This document shows, one piece after another, positions 1-7,242 of a stretch of 11,751 nt of DNA. The notes beneath the pieces were generated by a model. It did not search any database. It saw nothing but the letters and a program-made list of their open reading frames with translations, and had not been told where the DNA came from. The stretch comes from Thermoleophilia bacterium (GTDB taxonomy: Bacteria > Actinomycetota > Thermoleophilia > Gaiellales > Gaiellaceae), in the NCBI GenBank assembly GCA_025934335.1, contig JAICYG010000077.1, forward strand, positions 1 through 11,751. The letters run 5' to 3'. Within the stretch, counting starts at the first letter, position 1. Each line of letters starts with the position of its first letter. Both the position numbers and the translations under genes were made by a program.

Positions 1-530
1 AGCGCCAGCAGCTCCGCCGTTCCCTCGGTGAGGAAGAGGACCCACGTGTTCAGGACGAGCTTCAGCCGCGTCGCGTCGCCGACGCGATCGCCGACGTCGA
101 CGACCTTCTCCGCGACCGCCTTGGCGACCGGGCGCACCGCGTCGCGCAGCGCGGGAGGGCCGGCAAGGAATGCTGTCAGCTTCCCTTCCTCCGCCGGCTT
201 CCGCGTCCCGAGCACCGGCGCGTCGACGAGGCGGCCGCCGAGGGCGGCGAGCTCCTCGACTGCGACGCCGACTGTCGACGACTGCATCCAGGCGACGTCG
301 CCGAGCTCGACGCCCGCGAGTGCCTCGCGGACGGCTGTCAGGTCGTGCAGCACGGTCAGCAGGACGTCGGCGCCCGCGACCGCGGCGGCGGGCGACCCGG
401 CGACGGGAAGACCGGTCGCCTCGGCCTTGGCGCGCGTCCGGTTCCAGACGACCACGTCGTGACCCGCCGCGGCGATGTTCCTCGCCATCGGCGCACCCAT
501 GATCCCCGTGCCGAGAACCGCCACCCGCAT
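1..530 (-). CDS. NAD(P)-dependent beta-hydroxyacid dehydrogenase (3-hydroxyisobutyrate dehydrogenase / glyoxylate reductase family), 3' end outside window
   Basis: Partial gene: 176 N-terminal residues are present and the C-terminus lies beyond base 1. The start is ATG at 528-530, preceded by a strong Shine-Dalgarno (GGGAAGGAG, complement of 538-546). Residues 7-12 read GTGIMG, the dinucleotide-binding loop of the family. N30-R31 follows beta2, and an arginine there usually means NADP. A DAPVLG segment (103-108) followed by a Gly-Lys-Leu stretch is the family substrate-site signature, and K157 with N161 match the catalytic Lys-xxx-Asn. Enzymes of this family reduce or oxidise small 3-hydroxyacids or semialdehydes in the cytosol; 3-hydroxyisobutyrate (valine breakdown), tartronate semialdehyde and succinic semialdehyde are all possible substrates. 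The all-helical C-terminal domain that helps separate these is missing, so the substrate cannot be named. It is divergent from dinB across only 16 bp. Confidence 0.85.
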   Translation of the reverse strand, partial: MRVAVLGTGIMGAPMARNIAAAGHDVVVWNRTRAKAEATGLPVAGSPAAAVAGADVLLTVLHDLTAVREALAGVELGDVAWMQSSTVGVAVEELAALGGRLVDAPVLGTRKPAEEGKLTAFLAGPPALRDAVRPVAKAVAEKVVDVGDRVGDATRLKLVLNTWVLFLTEGTAELLA

Positions 531-533
531 CTC

Positions 534-539
534 TACGCT
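534..539 (+). promoter_or_regulatory. Candidate -10 box (TACGCT) of a leaderless dinB promoter
   Basis: TACGCT fits the actinobacterial -10 pattern TANNNT and ends 7 nt before the dinB GTG, the usual spacing for a leaderless transcript. There is no Shine-Dalgarno before that GTG on this strand. No convincing -35 is seen at 16-18 nt upstream. The box lies in the short divergent gap, whose opposite strand also carries the neighbour's ribosome binding site, so it could be a chance match. Confidence 0.35.
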
Positions 540-546
540 CCTTCCC
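538..546 (-). promoter_or_regulatory. Shine-Dalgarno of the beta-hydroxyacid dehydrogenase
   Basis: The complement reads GGGAAGGAG, followed by 7 nt and the ATG at 528-530. It fills most of the 16-bp gap to dinB, so the same bases lie directly before the dinB GTG on the other strand. Confidence 0.7.
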
Positions 547-1608
547 GTGATTGTCGCGCACCTCGACCTCGATGCGTTCTTCGCCGCGGTCGAGGAGCTC
601 GAAAACCCGGAACTGCGCACGGTGCCGCTGATCGTCGGCGGCGACCCGCACGGACGGGGCGTGGTCGCGACCGCGAACTACGTCGCGCGGGGCTTCGGCA
701 TCCACTCCGCGATGTCCGCGGCCGAGGCGCTCCGCCGCTGCCCGCACGCGATCTTCGTCCGTCCGCGGCACTCGCTCTACCGCGACTACTCGCGGGAGGT
801 GTGGTCGACGATCCGCGAGATCGTGCCGACGGTCGAGCAGGCGGGGATCGACGAGGGCTACCTCGACGTCGGGGAGGTGGCGCCCGCATTCGACGACGCG
901 CGCGCGCTCGCCGAGGCGGTGCGGGCGGTCGTGCGTGCCCGCACGCGTCTCTCGTGCTCGCTCGGCGTCGCCACCTCGAAGGTGGTGGCGAAGGTCGCCT
1001 CCGACCGGCGCAAGCCCGGCGGTCTGACGGTCGTGCGCCCGGGGCGGGAGGCGGCATTCCTCGCGCCGTTCCCGATCCGGCTCCTGCCGGGCGTCGGCCC
1101 GAAGGCGGAAGAGCGGCTCAAGGCGCTCGGGATCGGGACGATCGGCGAGCTCGCCGCTCTCGACGACGCGCAGCTCGCGAGCGTGCTGCGGGGCAAGGTC
1201 GGGGCCGAGCTGCGCGACCGTGCACGCGGCGTCGACCTGCGGCCGCTCGAGGTGTCGGTCGAGCGCATCTCGATCTCGCAGGAGGAGACGTTCGCGCGCG
1301 ACATCTCGAGCCCGGAGCGGCTGCACGACGAGCTGCGGCGGATGGCGGAGAAGCTCGCGGAGCATTTGCGGACGCGCGGCCAGGTGGCGCGGACGGTGAC
1401 GACCAAGGTGCGCTACCCCGACTTCGCGATCCGGACGCGGTCCGCGTCGCTTCCCGTCGGCATCGATGACGCCGAGCGGATCGGCGAGCTCGCGTGCTCG
1501 CTCCTCGACCGCGCCCTCGTCGACCGGCCGGGCCCGCTCCGCCTGGTCGGGGTCGGCGTCTCGGGCCTCGAGGAGCACGTGCAGCTCTCGCTGCCCGCAC
1601 TCAGCTGA
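547..1608 (+). CDS. dinB: DNA polymerase IV (Y-family translesion polymerase)
   Basis: 353 residues, close to the 351 of the E. coli enzyme. It copies past damaged template bases without proofreading. The start GTG at 547 puts IVAHLDLDAFFAAVEE at the N-terminus as in the family; an in-frame ATG at 475 would add 24 residues that antisense the neighbouring gene. Metal ligands D7 and D102-E103 (GIDEGYLD) are present, with steric-gate F12 and the ATANYVARGFGI nucleotide-binding segment (41-52). A helix-hairpin-helix (LLPGVGPK) starts near residue 179, followed by the thumb and a little-finger domain. The C-terminus carries QLSLP, a good match to the beta-clamp-binding motif (QLxLF type), so sliding-clamp recruitment is likely. 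No LexA-type box is visible upstream. Its stop overlaps the convergent sirtuin stop by 8 bp. Confidence 0.95.
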   Translation: MIVAHLDLDAFFAAVEELENPELRTVPLIVGGDPHGRGVVATANYVARGFGIHSAMSAAEALRRCPHAIFVRPRHSLYRDYSREVWSTIREIVPTVEQAGIDEGYLDVGEVAPAFDDARALAEAVRAVVRARTRLSCSLGVATSKVVAKVASDRRKPGGLTVVRPGREAAFLAPFPIRLLPGVGPKAEERLKALGIGTIGELAALDDAQLASVLRGKVGAELRDRARGVDLRPLEVSVERISISQEETFARDISSPERLHDELRRMAEKLAEHLRTRGQVARTVTTKVRYPDFAIRTRSASLPVGIDDAERIGELACSLLDRALVDRPGPLRLVGVGVSGLEEHVQLSLPALS

Positions 1609-2332
1609 GCGCCGCCGCCGTCGCCGCGAGCGTCTCGGCCGCCGCCGCATGGATCACGAACGTTGCTCGAGCGTCGTACGGGGTCGTGTCGCGGTTCACG
1701 ATCGCAAGCTTGCCTCCGTTTTCGAGCGTCTCCTCCGGCAGGCCCGCCACCGGCCACACCTCGAGCGACGTTCCGACGACGAGCAGCAGTGCCGCAGCTT
1801 GCGCCAGCTGCGACGCACGGGCGAACGCGTCGACCGGCAGGAGCTCGCCGAACATGACCACGTCCGGCTTCGGCACGACGCCGCACGTCGCGCAGTGCGG
1901 CAGCGGCAGAAGCGCGCGCAGCTCCTCATCCTCGACCACTGTCCCGCAGCGCAGGCACCGCGCCCGGGCAATCGCGCCGTGCACCTCGATCACCTCACGG
2001 GAGCCCGCTGCCGCGTGTAGGCGGTCGACGTTCTGCGTGATCACGGCCTGCACGAGCCCCGCCTCCTCGAGCCGCGCGAGCGCATGGTGCGCCGGGTTCG
2101 GCTTCGCATCCGCGAGCGCGTCGAGCCGCAGCGCGTAGAACTCCCACACGCGGGCGGGGTCGCGGTGAAAGGCGTCGATCGACGCGACCTCGTACGGATC
2201 GAAGCGCTCCCAGATCCCGCCGGCGCTCCGGAAGTCTGGGATGCCGCTCTCGGTGCTCACACCGGCCCCGGTCAGCGCGACGCACGGCTGATTCGTTCTG
2301 ATCAGCTCTGCGAGGATGGCGGCGTCGTGCAC
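1601..2332 (-). CDS. cobB: Sir2-family NAD-dependent protein deacylase (class III-like sirtuin)
   Basis: 243 residues, normal for a bacterial sirtuin. It transfers the acyl group of acyl-lysine to ADP-ribose, consuming NAD. Motifs in order: GAGVSTESGIPDFR (22-35, NAD site), TQNVD (99-103), catalytic H118 in EVHG, zinc ligands C126/C129 and C147/C150, and GTSLEVWP (187-194). Y66 and R69 in FYALR align with Tyr102/Arg105 of human SIRT5, which hold the carboxylate of succinyl- or malonyl-lysine, so activity on acidic acyl groups is likely as well as deacetylation (inference from family knowledge). The start GTG (2330-2332) is the only initiator near the conserved N-terminus, and the Shine-Dalgarno is weak. 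It is divergent from the thioesterase, with overlapping start codons. Neighbouring acyl-CoA enzymes are typical targets of this sirtuin type. Confidence 0.93.
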   Translation of the reverse strand: MHDAAILAELIRTNQPCVALTGAGVSTESGIPDFRSAGGIWERFDPYEVASIDAFHRDPARVWEFYALRLDALADAKPNPAHHALARLEEAGLVQAVITQNVDRLHAAAGSREVIEVHGAIARARCLRCGTVVEDEELRALLPLPHCATCGVVPKPDVVMFGELLPVDAFARASQLAQAAALLLVVGTSLEVWPVAGLPEETLENGGKLAIVNRDTTPYDARATFVIHAAAAETLAATAAALS

Positions 2333-2776
2333 GGCTTCAGTTTCTCAACCGACGTGAAGGTGCGATTCGCAGAGACCGACGCGCAGGGCATCGCGCACAG
2401 CTCGAGCTACTTCGTGTGGTTCGAGGTCGCCCGCGTCGACCACCTCGACCGTTACGCCGGCGGCTATCAGCGGTTGCGCGACCTCGGGATCGAGGCGGTC
2501 GTGCTCGAGACGCACGTGCGTTACCTGGAGCCGGCGCGCTTCGACGAGCGGTTGCGCGTCCACGCGCGCTGCCTCGATGTGAGGGGCGCACGCTTCCGCT
2601 ACGAGTACGCCGTCGAGCGTGACGGCACGTTGGTGGCGGACGGCTGGACGGCGCACGCGACGGTCGACGCTCGGACGTTCCGGCCGACGCGGGTCCCCGG
2701 CTGGCTGCGCGAGGCGATCGCTAGCGCGGAAGCGTCGGCGGCGTCTCCGCCGTCGTCGTCGGCGCCGTCGTCGTAG
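2327..2776 (+). CDS. Hotdog-fold acyl-CoA thioesterase (YbgC / 4-hydroxybenzoyl-CoA thioesterase family)
   Basis: 149 residues from GTG 2327, with a GAGGA at 2312-2316 as a plausible Shine-Dalgarno (10 nt spacing). A second GTG at 2354 would also keep the whole domain. The N-terminus reads VRFAETDAQGIAHSSSYF (residues 12-29), the family active-site signature. D18 is the likely catalytic Asp, followed by the EVAR helix. The rest (LETHVRYLEPARFDERL, then RYEYAVERDGTLVADGWTAHATVD) follows the hotdog beta-sheet pattern. These enzymes hydrolyse acyl-CoA or acyl-ACP to free acid; the substrate cannot be told from sequence. The last 20 residues are a low-complexity Ala/Ser/Pro tail outside the domain, encoded antisense to the end of the VanW gene (56-nt convergent overlap). 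Confidence 0.88.
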   Translation: MHGFSFSTDVKVRFAETDAQGIAHSSSYFVWFEVARVDHLDRYAGGYQRLRDLGIEAVVLETHVRYLEPARFDERLRVHARCLDVRGARFRYEYAVERDGTLVADGWTAHATVDARTFRPTRVPGWLREAIASAEASAASPPSSSAPSS

Positions 2777-4547
2777 CGGCACCCGCCTGCTTCTTCGCCT
2801 TGTCCTTCGGCTTCGCCTTCGGGCCGACGCGGACGATCTTCGGCTCCGCCCGGTAGCTCGAGTAGAAGGTCTGGTCGGAGAGCAGCTTCCCGTCCGCCGC
2901 GTAGACCTTCCGCTCGACGGACGTCGTCTGAGCGGGAACGCCCGGGTCGTCGACCTCGACCTGGCCCGGCTTCAGCGTCGCGTCGACCGTCTTCTCCACC
3001 GGCGGCTGCGCCACGACCCGTAGCGGCTGCGCGGCCGAATCGACCCGCCGGTGCACCGGCGTCCCGTAGAGCACCGCCGTCAGCGACGACGATCCGACCC
3101 AGGTGCGAAGCAGCAGCCAGTGGCCGGTGTCGTTCACGAACTTCAGGTCGATGTCGGGATAGTTGACGGTCGCGTCTCGCCCGAGCGGGTAGTGCGAGAT
3201 GTAGAGCGCGTGGTTCGTGCGCGCGCTGATCGGCAGACCGGCCTCGAACGCGGCGTTGAAGACGGTCGTCGAGACCTGGCAGACACCGCCGCCGAGCCCC
3301 GTCTGCAGCTCGCCGTTCACGATCACCGGCGCCTCGAGGAACCCCTTCTCGGCGCTCCGCTCGCCCGTCGTCCCGTTGAACGAGAACGTCGCGCCCGGAC
3401 CGATCAGCTTGTCGTCGACGAGGTGCGCGACGAGCCGAACGTTGTGGATCCGGTTCGGATCGCCGCCGTAGAACGTCTCGTAGCTACCGACGGTGCCGGT
3501 GATGCCCATCGCCTGAGCCTGTGCCGTCGACCTGTCCGGCTTCGCGGTCGTGAGCGGCAGCGAGACCACGCGGTTCGCCGACCGCGAGGCGGCGGCGAGG
3601 AGCGCGTTCGCCGCGCGCGGCACGTCGAGGGCAAGTCCAGGCTTCGCGGGCACGACCGCCACCTTCGAGCCGTGGATCGACCAGGTCGCGTCCGCCGGGT
3701 CGTGGTCGACCTGCTTCGCGAGCCGCGCGAAGTACTTGTCGGCGGCGGGCCCACTGAAACGGAGCGTGTCGAGATTCAGGATCGTCGCGAGCCGCCAGCG
3801 GGGGATGCGCAGCGTCTTCCCATCTACCTTCGCGCGCACGGGCGCCGAGACGACGAGCGAGGCGCGGCGTTGCGCGGCCGTCAGGGAGGCGACGGTGACG
3901 CGGGGCGCGTCGACGCGAACGGGGAGCGACACCGGGAGACGCGAGAACGACGCGAGCGACTCGACGATGCGCTCCCGCGCCGCGGCGCGATCGAGCGTCA
4001 GGCCGGTGGAGCCGGCCGCGATCGTCACCCTCAGACCGCGCCGCACGAGCTGTGCGTCGCGATGCGGCTTGTCGACCGCGCGCGCGATCAGGCTGAGCTT
4101 GTAGTCGAGCGCCGCGTCGTACGCACGCGTCGGCGCGACGACCTCCTGCGGAAACAGCTCGAGGCCGATCCGCCGGTAGCCGCGGACGATCCCGAAGCCG
4201 CCGCCGTCCTTCATCGCCTCGTCGACGGCCGCCCCCCAGTCGGCCGAGACGCCGACGGTGCGTGCCGTCACGCGGAAGCGCTTGCCGGCCGCCGTGAACG
4301 TCACCGGGACTGCGTCGAGCCGCTTCGCCCGCGCCTGGAGGATCGCCTTCGCGTCCGAGGGCGACCGGCCGCCGACGTCGATGCCGCCGATGCGCGTGCC
4401 CTCGGCAAGCTTTCCCTTCGAGCCGGCGAAGAAGAGCGGCACGACCACGACGGCCGCGAGCACGACGAGTCCGGCGATGCCGAGGCGGGCCCACGTCCGG
4501 GACCGCGCGGGAGCACGGCGGCGGACGGCCGGGGACGAGGCGGCCAT
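2721..4547 (-). CDS. VanW-family cell-envelope protein with N-terminal membrane anchor and G5-like domain
   Basis: 608 residues. It has a basic Arg-rich N-terminus, one membrane segment (about 22-41) and then an extracytoplasmic region. Residues about 50-340 resemble the repeated putative peptidoglycan-binding domains found before VanW (GTRIGGIDVGG; TGLTLDRAAA; PGLALDVPRAA). The VanW domain spans about 345-490 with the hallmark GGGVCQVSTT (419-428, one Cys) and SHYPLGRDATVNYPD (451-465). A G5-like strand-rich stretch follows (about 500-575), then a Lys/Ala/Thr/Pro tail. VanW proteins are tied to glycopeptide-resistance loci in some Firmicutes, but the domain is widespread in Actinobacteria and its biochemical function is unknown. 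A role at the cell wall is inferred. It is 21 bp downstream of the SDR, with no Shine-Dalgarno but a TACTCT box 6 nt before the ATG, so it may have its own leaderless promoter. Confidence 0.88.
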   Translation of the reverse strand: MAASSPAVRRRAPARSRTWARLGIAGLVVLAAVVVVPLFFAGSKGKLAEGTRIGGIDVGGRSPSDAKAILQARAKRLDAVPVTFTAAGKRFRVTARTVGVSADWGAAVDEAMKDGGGFGIVRGYRRIGLELFPQEVVAPTRAYDAALDYKLSLIARAVDKPHRDAQLVRRGLRVTIAAGSTGLTLDRAAARERIVESLASFSRLPVSLPVRVDAPRVTVASLTAAQRRASLVVSAPVRAKVDGKTLRIPRWRLATILNLDTLRFSGPAADKYFARLAKQVDHDPADATWSIHGSKVAVVPAKPGLALDVPRAANALLAAASRSANRVVSLPLTTAKPDRSTAQAQAMGITGTVGSYETFYGGDPNRIHNVRLVAHLVDDKLIGPGATFSFNGTTGERSAEKGFLEAPVIVNGELQTGLGGGVCQVSTTVFNAAFEAGLPISARTNHALYISHYPLGRDATVNYPDIDLKFVNDTGHWLLLRTWVGSSSLTAVLYGTPVHRRVDSAAQPLRVVAQPPVEKTVDATLKPGQVEVDDPGVPAQTTSVERKVYAADGKLLSDQTFYSSYRAEPKIVRVGPKAKPKDKAKKQAGAATTTAPTTTAETPPTLPR

Positions 4548-4553
4548 GCGCCC

Positions 4554-4559
4554 AGAGTA
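4554..4559 (-). promoter_or_regulatory. Candidate -10 box (TACTCT) of a leaderless promoter for the VanW gene
   Basis: On the minus strand TACTCT (TANNNT type) is followed by 6 nt and the ATG. No Shine-Dalgarno is present in the 21-bp gap after the SDR stop. No clear -35 is seen. It would let the cell-wall gene be expressed independently of the two fatty-acid genes upstream. Confidence 0.3.
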
Positions 4560-4568
4560 GCTTGTGAC

Positions 4569-5402
4569 TCAGAAGACGAAGAGCTCGACGCCGCCGGAGA
4601 CGTTGAGCTCGATGCCCGTGACGTACCCGGCGAGGTCGGAGCAGAGGAACGCGATGGCGTTCGCGACGTCCTGCGGCTCCCCCGGGCGCTTGAACACCGT
4701 CCGGTTGGCGATCCGCTCGTTCATCGCCGCGTTCGCCAGGTGGAACGCCTCCGTGCCGATGATGCCCGGGACGATCGCGTTCGCCGTGATGCCATGCCGG
4801 CCGCCCTCCATGGCGAGCGTCTTCGTGAGCCCGAGGATGCCGGCCTTGGTGGCGGCGTACGACGCCTGCCCGAAGCCGCCCAGCGTGCCCGCGACCGAGG
4901 CCATGCTGACAATGCGCCCCCACTTCCGCTCCTTCATGTGCGGCCAGACCGCCTGCGCGCAGTTGAAAGCTCCGGTCAGGTTGACGCGCAGGTCGCGCTC
5001 CCAGAGCGCCGGGCTCTGGTCGTGGAACTGCCCGACGTGGTCGAGCGTGCCCGCGTTGTTGATCAGGATGTCGACGGAGCCGAGCTCCTCGACCGCCCGG
5101 GTGACCGCGGCGTTCACCTGCTCCCGGTTCGTGACGTCGCACTTGACCGCCAGCGCGCGCCGCCCCAGCCGGCGGATCTCCTCGACCGCCGACTCCGTGC
5201 CGACGAGCCCCTGCGTGCGTGCGACCATCGCGAGCGGCCCGTAGGCGTCGGTCTCCTCGGAGAGCTCAGACTCGACGAGCAGGTCGGCGACGACGACGTC
5301 GGCGCCGGCGCGCGCGAGCGTCAGCGCGTCGGCGCGGCCGAGGCCGCGCGAGCCGCCGGTGACGAGCGCGACGCGCCCGGTGAGGTCGATCTCGCTCGCC
5401 AT
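4569..5402 (-). CDS. Short-chain dehydrogenase/reductase, FabG-like (likely 3-hydroxyacyl-CoA / 3-oxoacyl type)
   Basis: 277 residues, classical SDR. TGGSRGLG (15-22) binds the cofactor and D40 at the end of beta2 favours NAD(H). NNAG is at 115-118, and the catalytic residues are N141, S169, Y182 and K186 with normal spacing (YAATK). Compared with FabG there is an extra stretch of roughly 22 residues after beta2 (about 44-68), similar in place to the insertion of mycofactocin-coupled SDRs. The start ATG is 5 bp after the stop of the upstream acyl-CoA dehydrogenase, with GAGGGGG overlapping that gene's end as Shine-Dalgarno. The two are therefore co-transcribed and probably coupled. This suggests a later beta-oxidation-like step on the same acyl chain, but a secondary alcohol unrelated to fatty acids is also possible. 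Confidence 0.88.
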   Translation of the reverse strand: MASEIDLTGRVALVTGGSRGLGRADALTLARAGADVVVADLLVESELSEETDAYGPLAMVARTQGLVGTESAVEEIRRLGRRALAVKCDVTNREQVNAAVTRAVEELGSVDILINNAGTLDHVGQFHDQSPALWERDLRVNLTGAFNCAQAVWPHMKERKWGRIVSMASVAGTLGGFGQASYAATKAGILGLTKTLAMEGGRHGITANAIVPGIIGTEAFHLANAAMNERIANRTVFKRPGEPQDVANAIAFLCSDLAGYVTGIELNVSGGVELFVF

Positions 5403-5407
5403 CGGTT

Positions 5408-6586
<1,179 letters not shown>

Positions 6587-6591
6587 CGACG

Positions 6592-6596
6592 CTCCT
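6592..6596 (-). promoter_or_regulatory. Shine-Dalgarno of the MCAD-like gene
   Basis: AGGAG on the minus strand, 5 nt before the ATG at 6584-6586. It fixes the start. Confidence 0.7.
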
Positions 6597-6603
6597 GAAG
6601 AGA

Positions 6604-6623
6604 TTGACTGACTAGTCAGTCAA
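6604..6623. promoter_or_regulatory. Perfect 20-bp palindromic operator, FadR/TetR type
   Basis: TTGACTGACTAGTCAGTCAA is identical to its own reverse complement over all 20 bases. It is 40 % GC, in contrast to its surroundings. It lies between two divergent acyl-CoA dehydrogenase units and covers the predicted transcription start of the minus-strand one. Its core TGACTGACTAGTCAGTCA differs by a single symmetric base pair from the B. subtilis FadR consensus as I remember it (TGAATGAMTARTCATTCA). A TetR-family, acyl-CoA-released repressor is the likely ligand (inference). Confidence 0.8.
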
Positions 6624-6625
6624 CC

Positions 6626-6654
6626 AGGGTAGCGGTCGGTGAGGCCGCCGGCAA
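6626..6654 (-). promoter_or_regulatory. Predicted sigma70-type promoter of the MCAD-like / SDR unit
   Basis: On the minus strand TTGCCG (6654-6649) and TACCCT (6631-6626) are separated by exactly 17 nt. The expected start is about 7 nt further on, near 6619, inside the palindrome. A bound repressor would block initiation. Confidence 0.55.
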
Positions 6655-6672
6655 CAGGGGCGCGGCGACCTT

Positions 6673-6678
6673 TACGCT
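6673..6678 (+). promoter_or_regulatory. Candidate -10 box (TACGCT) for the PNPOx-family / acyl-CoA dehydrogenase unit
   Basis: TACGCT lies 9 nt before the ATG at 6688 and is the same hexamer as in front of dinB. There is no spaced Shine-Dalgarno, so a leaderless or very short leader is suggested. No good -35 is seen 16-18 nt upstream. The 20-bp palindrome ends 49 nt before this box. Confidence 0.35.
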
Positions 6679-6687
6679 CTCTCGGGG

Positions 6688-7242
6688 ATGGGCAAGGTCT
6701 TCGAGCAGATCGACGCGAAGCTCGCCGACTGGATCGGGCGCCAGCGCCTGTTCTTCGTCGCGACGGCACCTACCGCGGACGGCCACGTCAACGTCTCGCC
6801 GAAGGGGCCGATCGAGTCGCTGCGGATCGTCGACGGGCTGACGGTCGAGTACGACGATCTCGTCGGGAGCGGCGCCGAGACCGCCGCACACCTGCGGGAC
6901 GACGGCCGTATCTGCGTCATGCTCTGCGCGTTCGAGGGTCCGCCCCGCATCGTCCGGCTCCACGGCCGCGGCGAGATCGTCCCGGCCGAAGACCCGGCGG
7001 ACGGCCGCCGCGGCGTGATCCGAGTCCGCATCGACCGCATCTCGGACTCGTGCGGCTACGGCGTCCCGCTGATGGACTACGCCGGTGAGCGCCCGCAACG
7101 GGAGGCATGGAACGCGCGCAAGGGCGCGGACGGGCTGCGTGCATACGTCGCCGAACGGAACGCCGTCTCGATCGACGGGTTGCCGGCCTTCGACGGTAGG
7201 GTTGCCGAGTGGACTTCGAACTCACCGACGAGCAGCGCCTGA
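6688..7242 (+). CDS. Pyridoxamine 5'-phosphate oxidase-family protein (putative FMN-binding split barrel)
   Basis: 184 residues. RQRLFFVATAPTADGHVNVSPKG (about 18-40) is the first half of the split-barrel flavin fold, and DLVGSGAETAAHLRDDGRI with FEGPPRIVRLHGRGEI continues it. The SDSCGYGVPLMDY segment and a late SIDGLPAFD are typical of a PNPOx-like subfamily common in Actinobacteria whose substrate is unknown. True vitamin B6 oxidase activity should not be assumed; members may bind FMN, F420 or haem. Between the two halves (around 107-113) the linker seems a dozen or so residues shorter than in relatives I recall. The start is ATG 6688. The last 34 nt overlap the following acyl-CoA dehydrogenase, so the two are one transcript and probably translationally coupled. 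The C-terminal 15 or so residues look like run-on sequence. Confidence 0.85.
   Translation: MGKVFEQIDAKLADWIGRQRLFFVATAPTADGHVNVSPKGPIESLRIVDGLTVEYDDLVGSGAETAAHLRDDGRICVMLCAFEGPPRIVRLHGRGEIVPAEDPADGRRGVIRVRIDRISDSCGYGVPLMDYAGERPQREAWNARKGADGLRAYVAERNAVSIDGLPAFDGRVAEWTSNSPTSSA

Noticed and set aside
475..546. Upstream in-frame ATG for dinB
   Set aside because: The 24 added residues are antisense to the neighbouring dehydrogenase start and the family N-terminus begins at GTG 547.
2721..4547. VanW gene as a vancomycin-resistance determinant
   Set aside because: No vanH/A/X/R/S-type genes are nearby, and VanW domains are widespread in organisms without glycopeptide resistance.
3484..5142. Minus-strand open frame of 552 codons spanning the SDR/VanW junction
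   Set aside because: It is a shifted reading of the SDR and VanW genes with Arg/His/Gly-rich sequence and no family motif.
6604..6623. The palindrome as binding site of the TetR protein encoded at 9595-10197
   Set aside because: No similar sequence occurs near that gene's own start, which would be usual for a TetR regulator; the link cannot be supported from this window.
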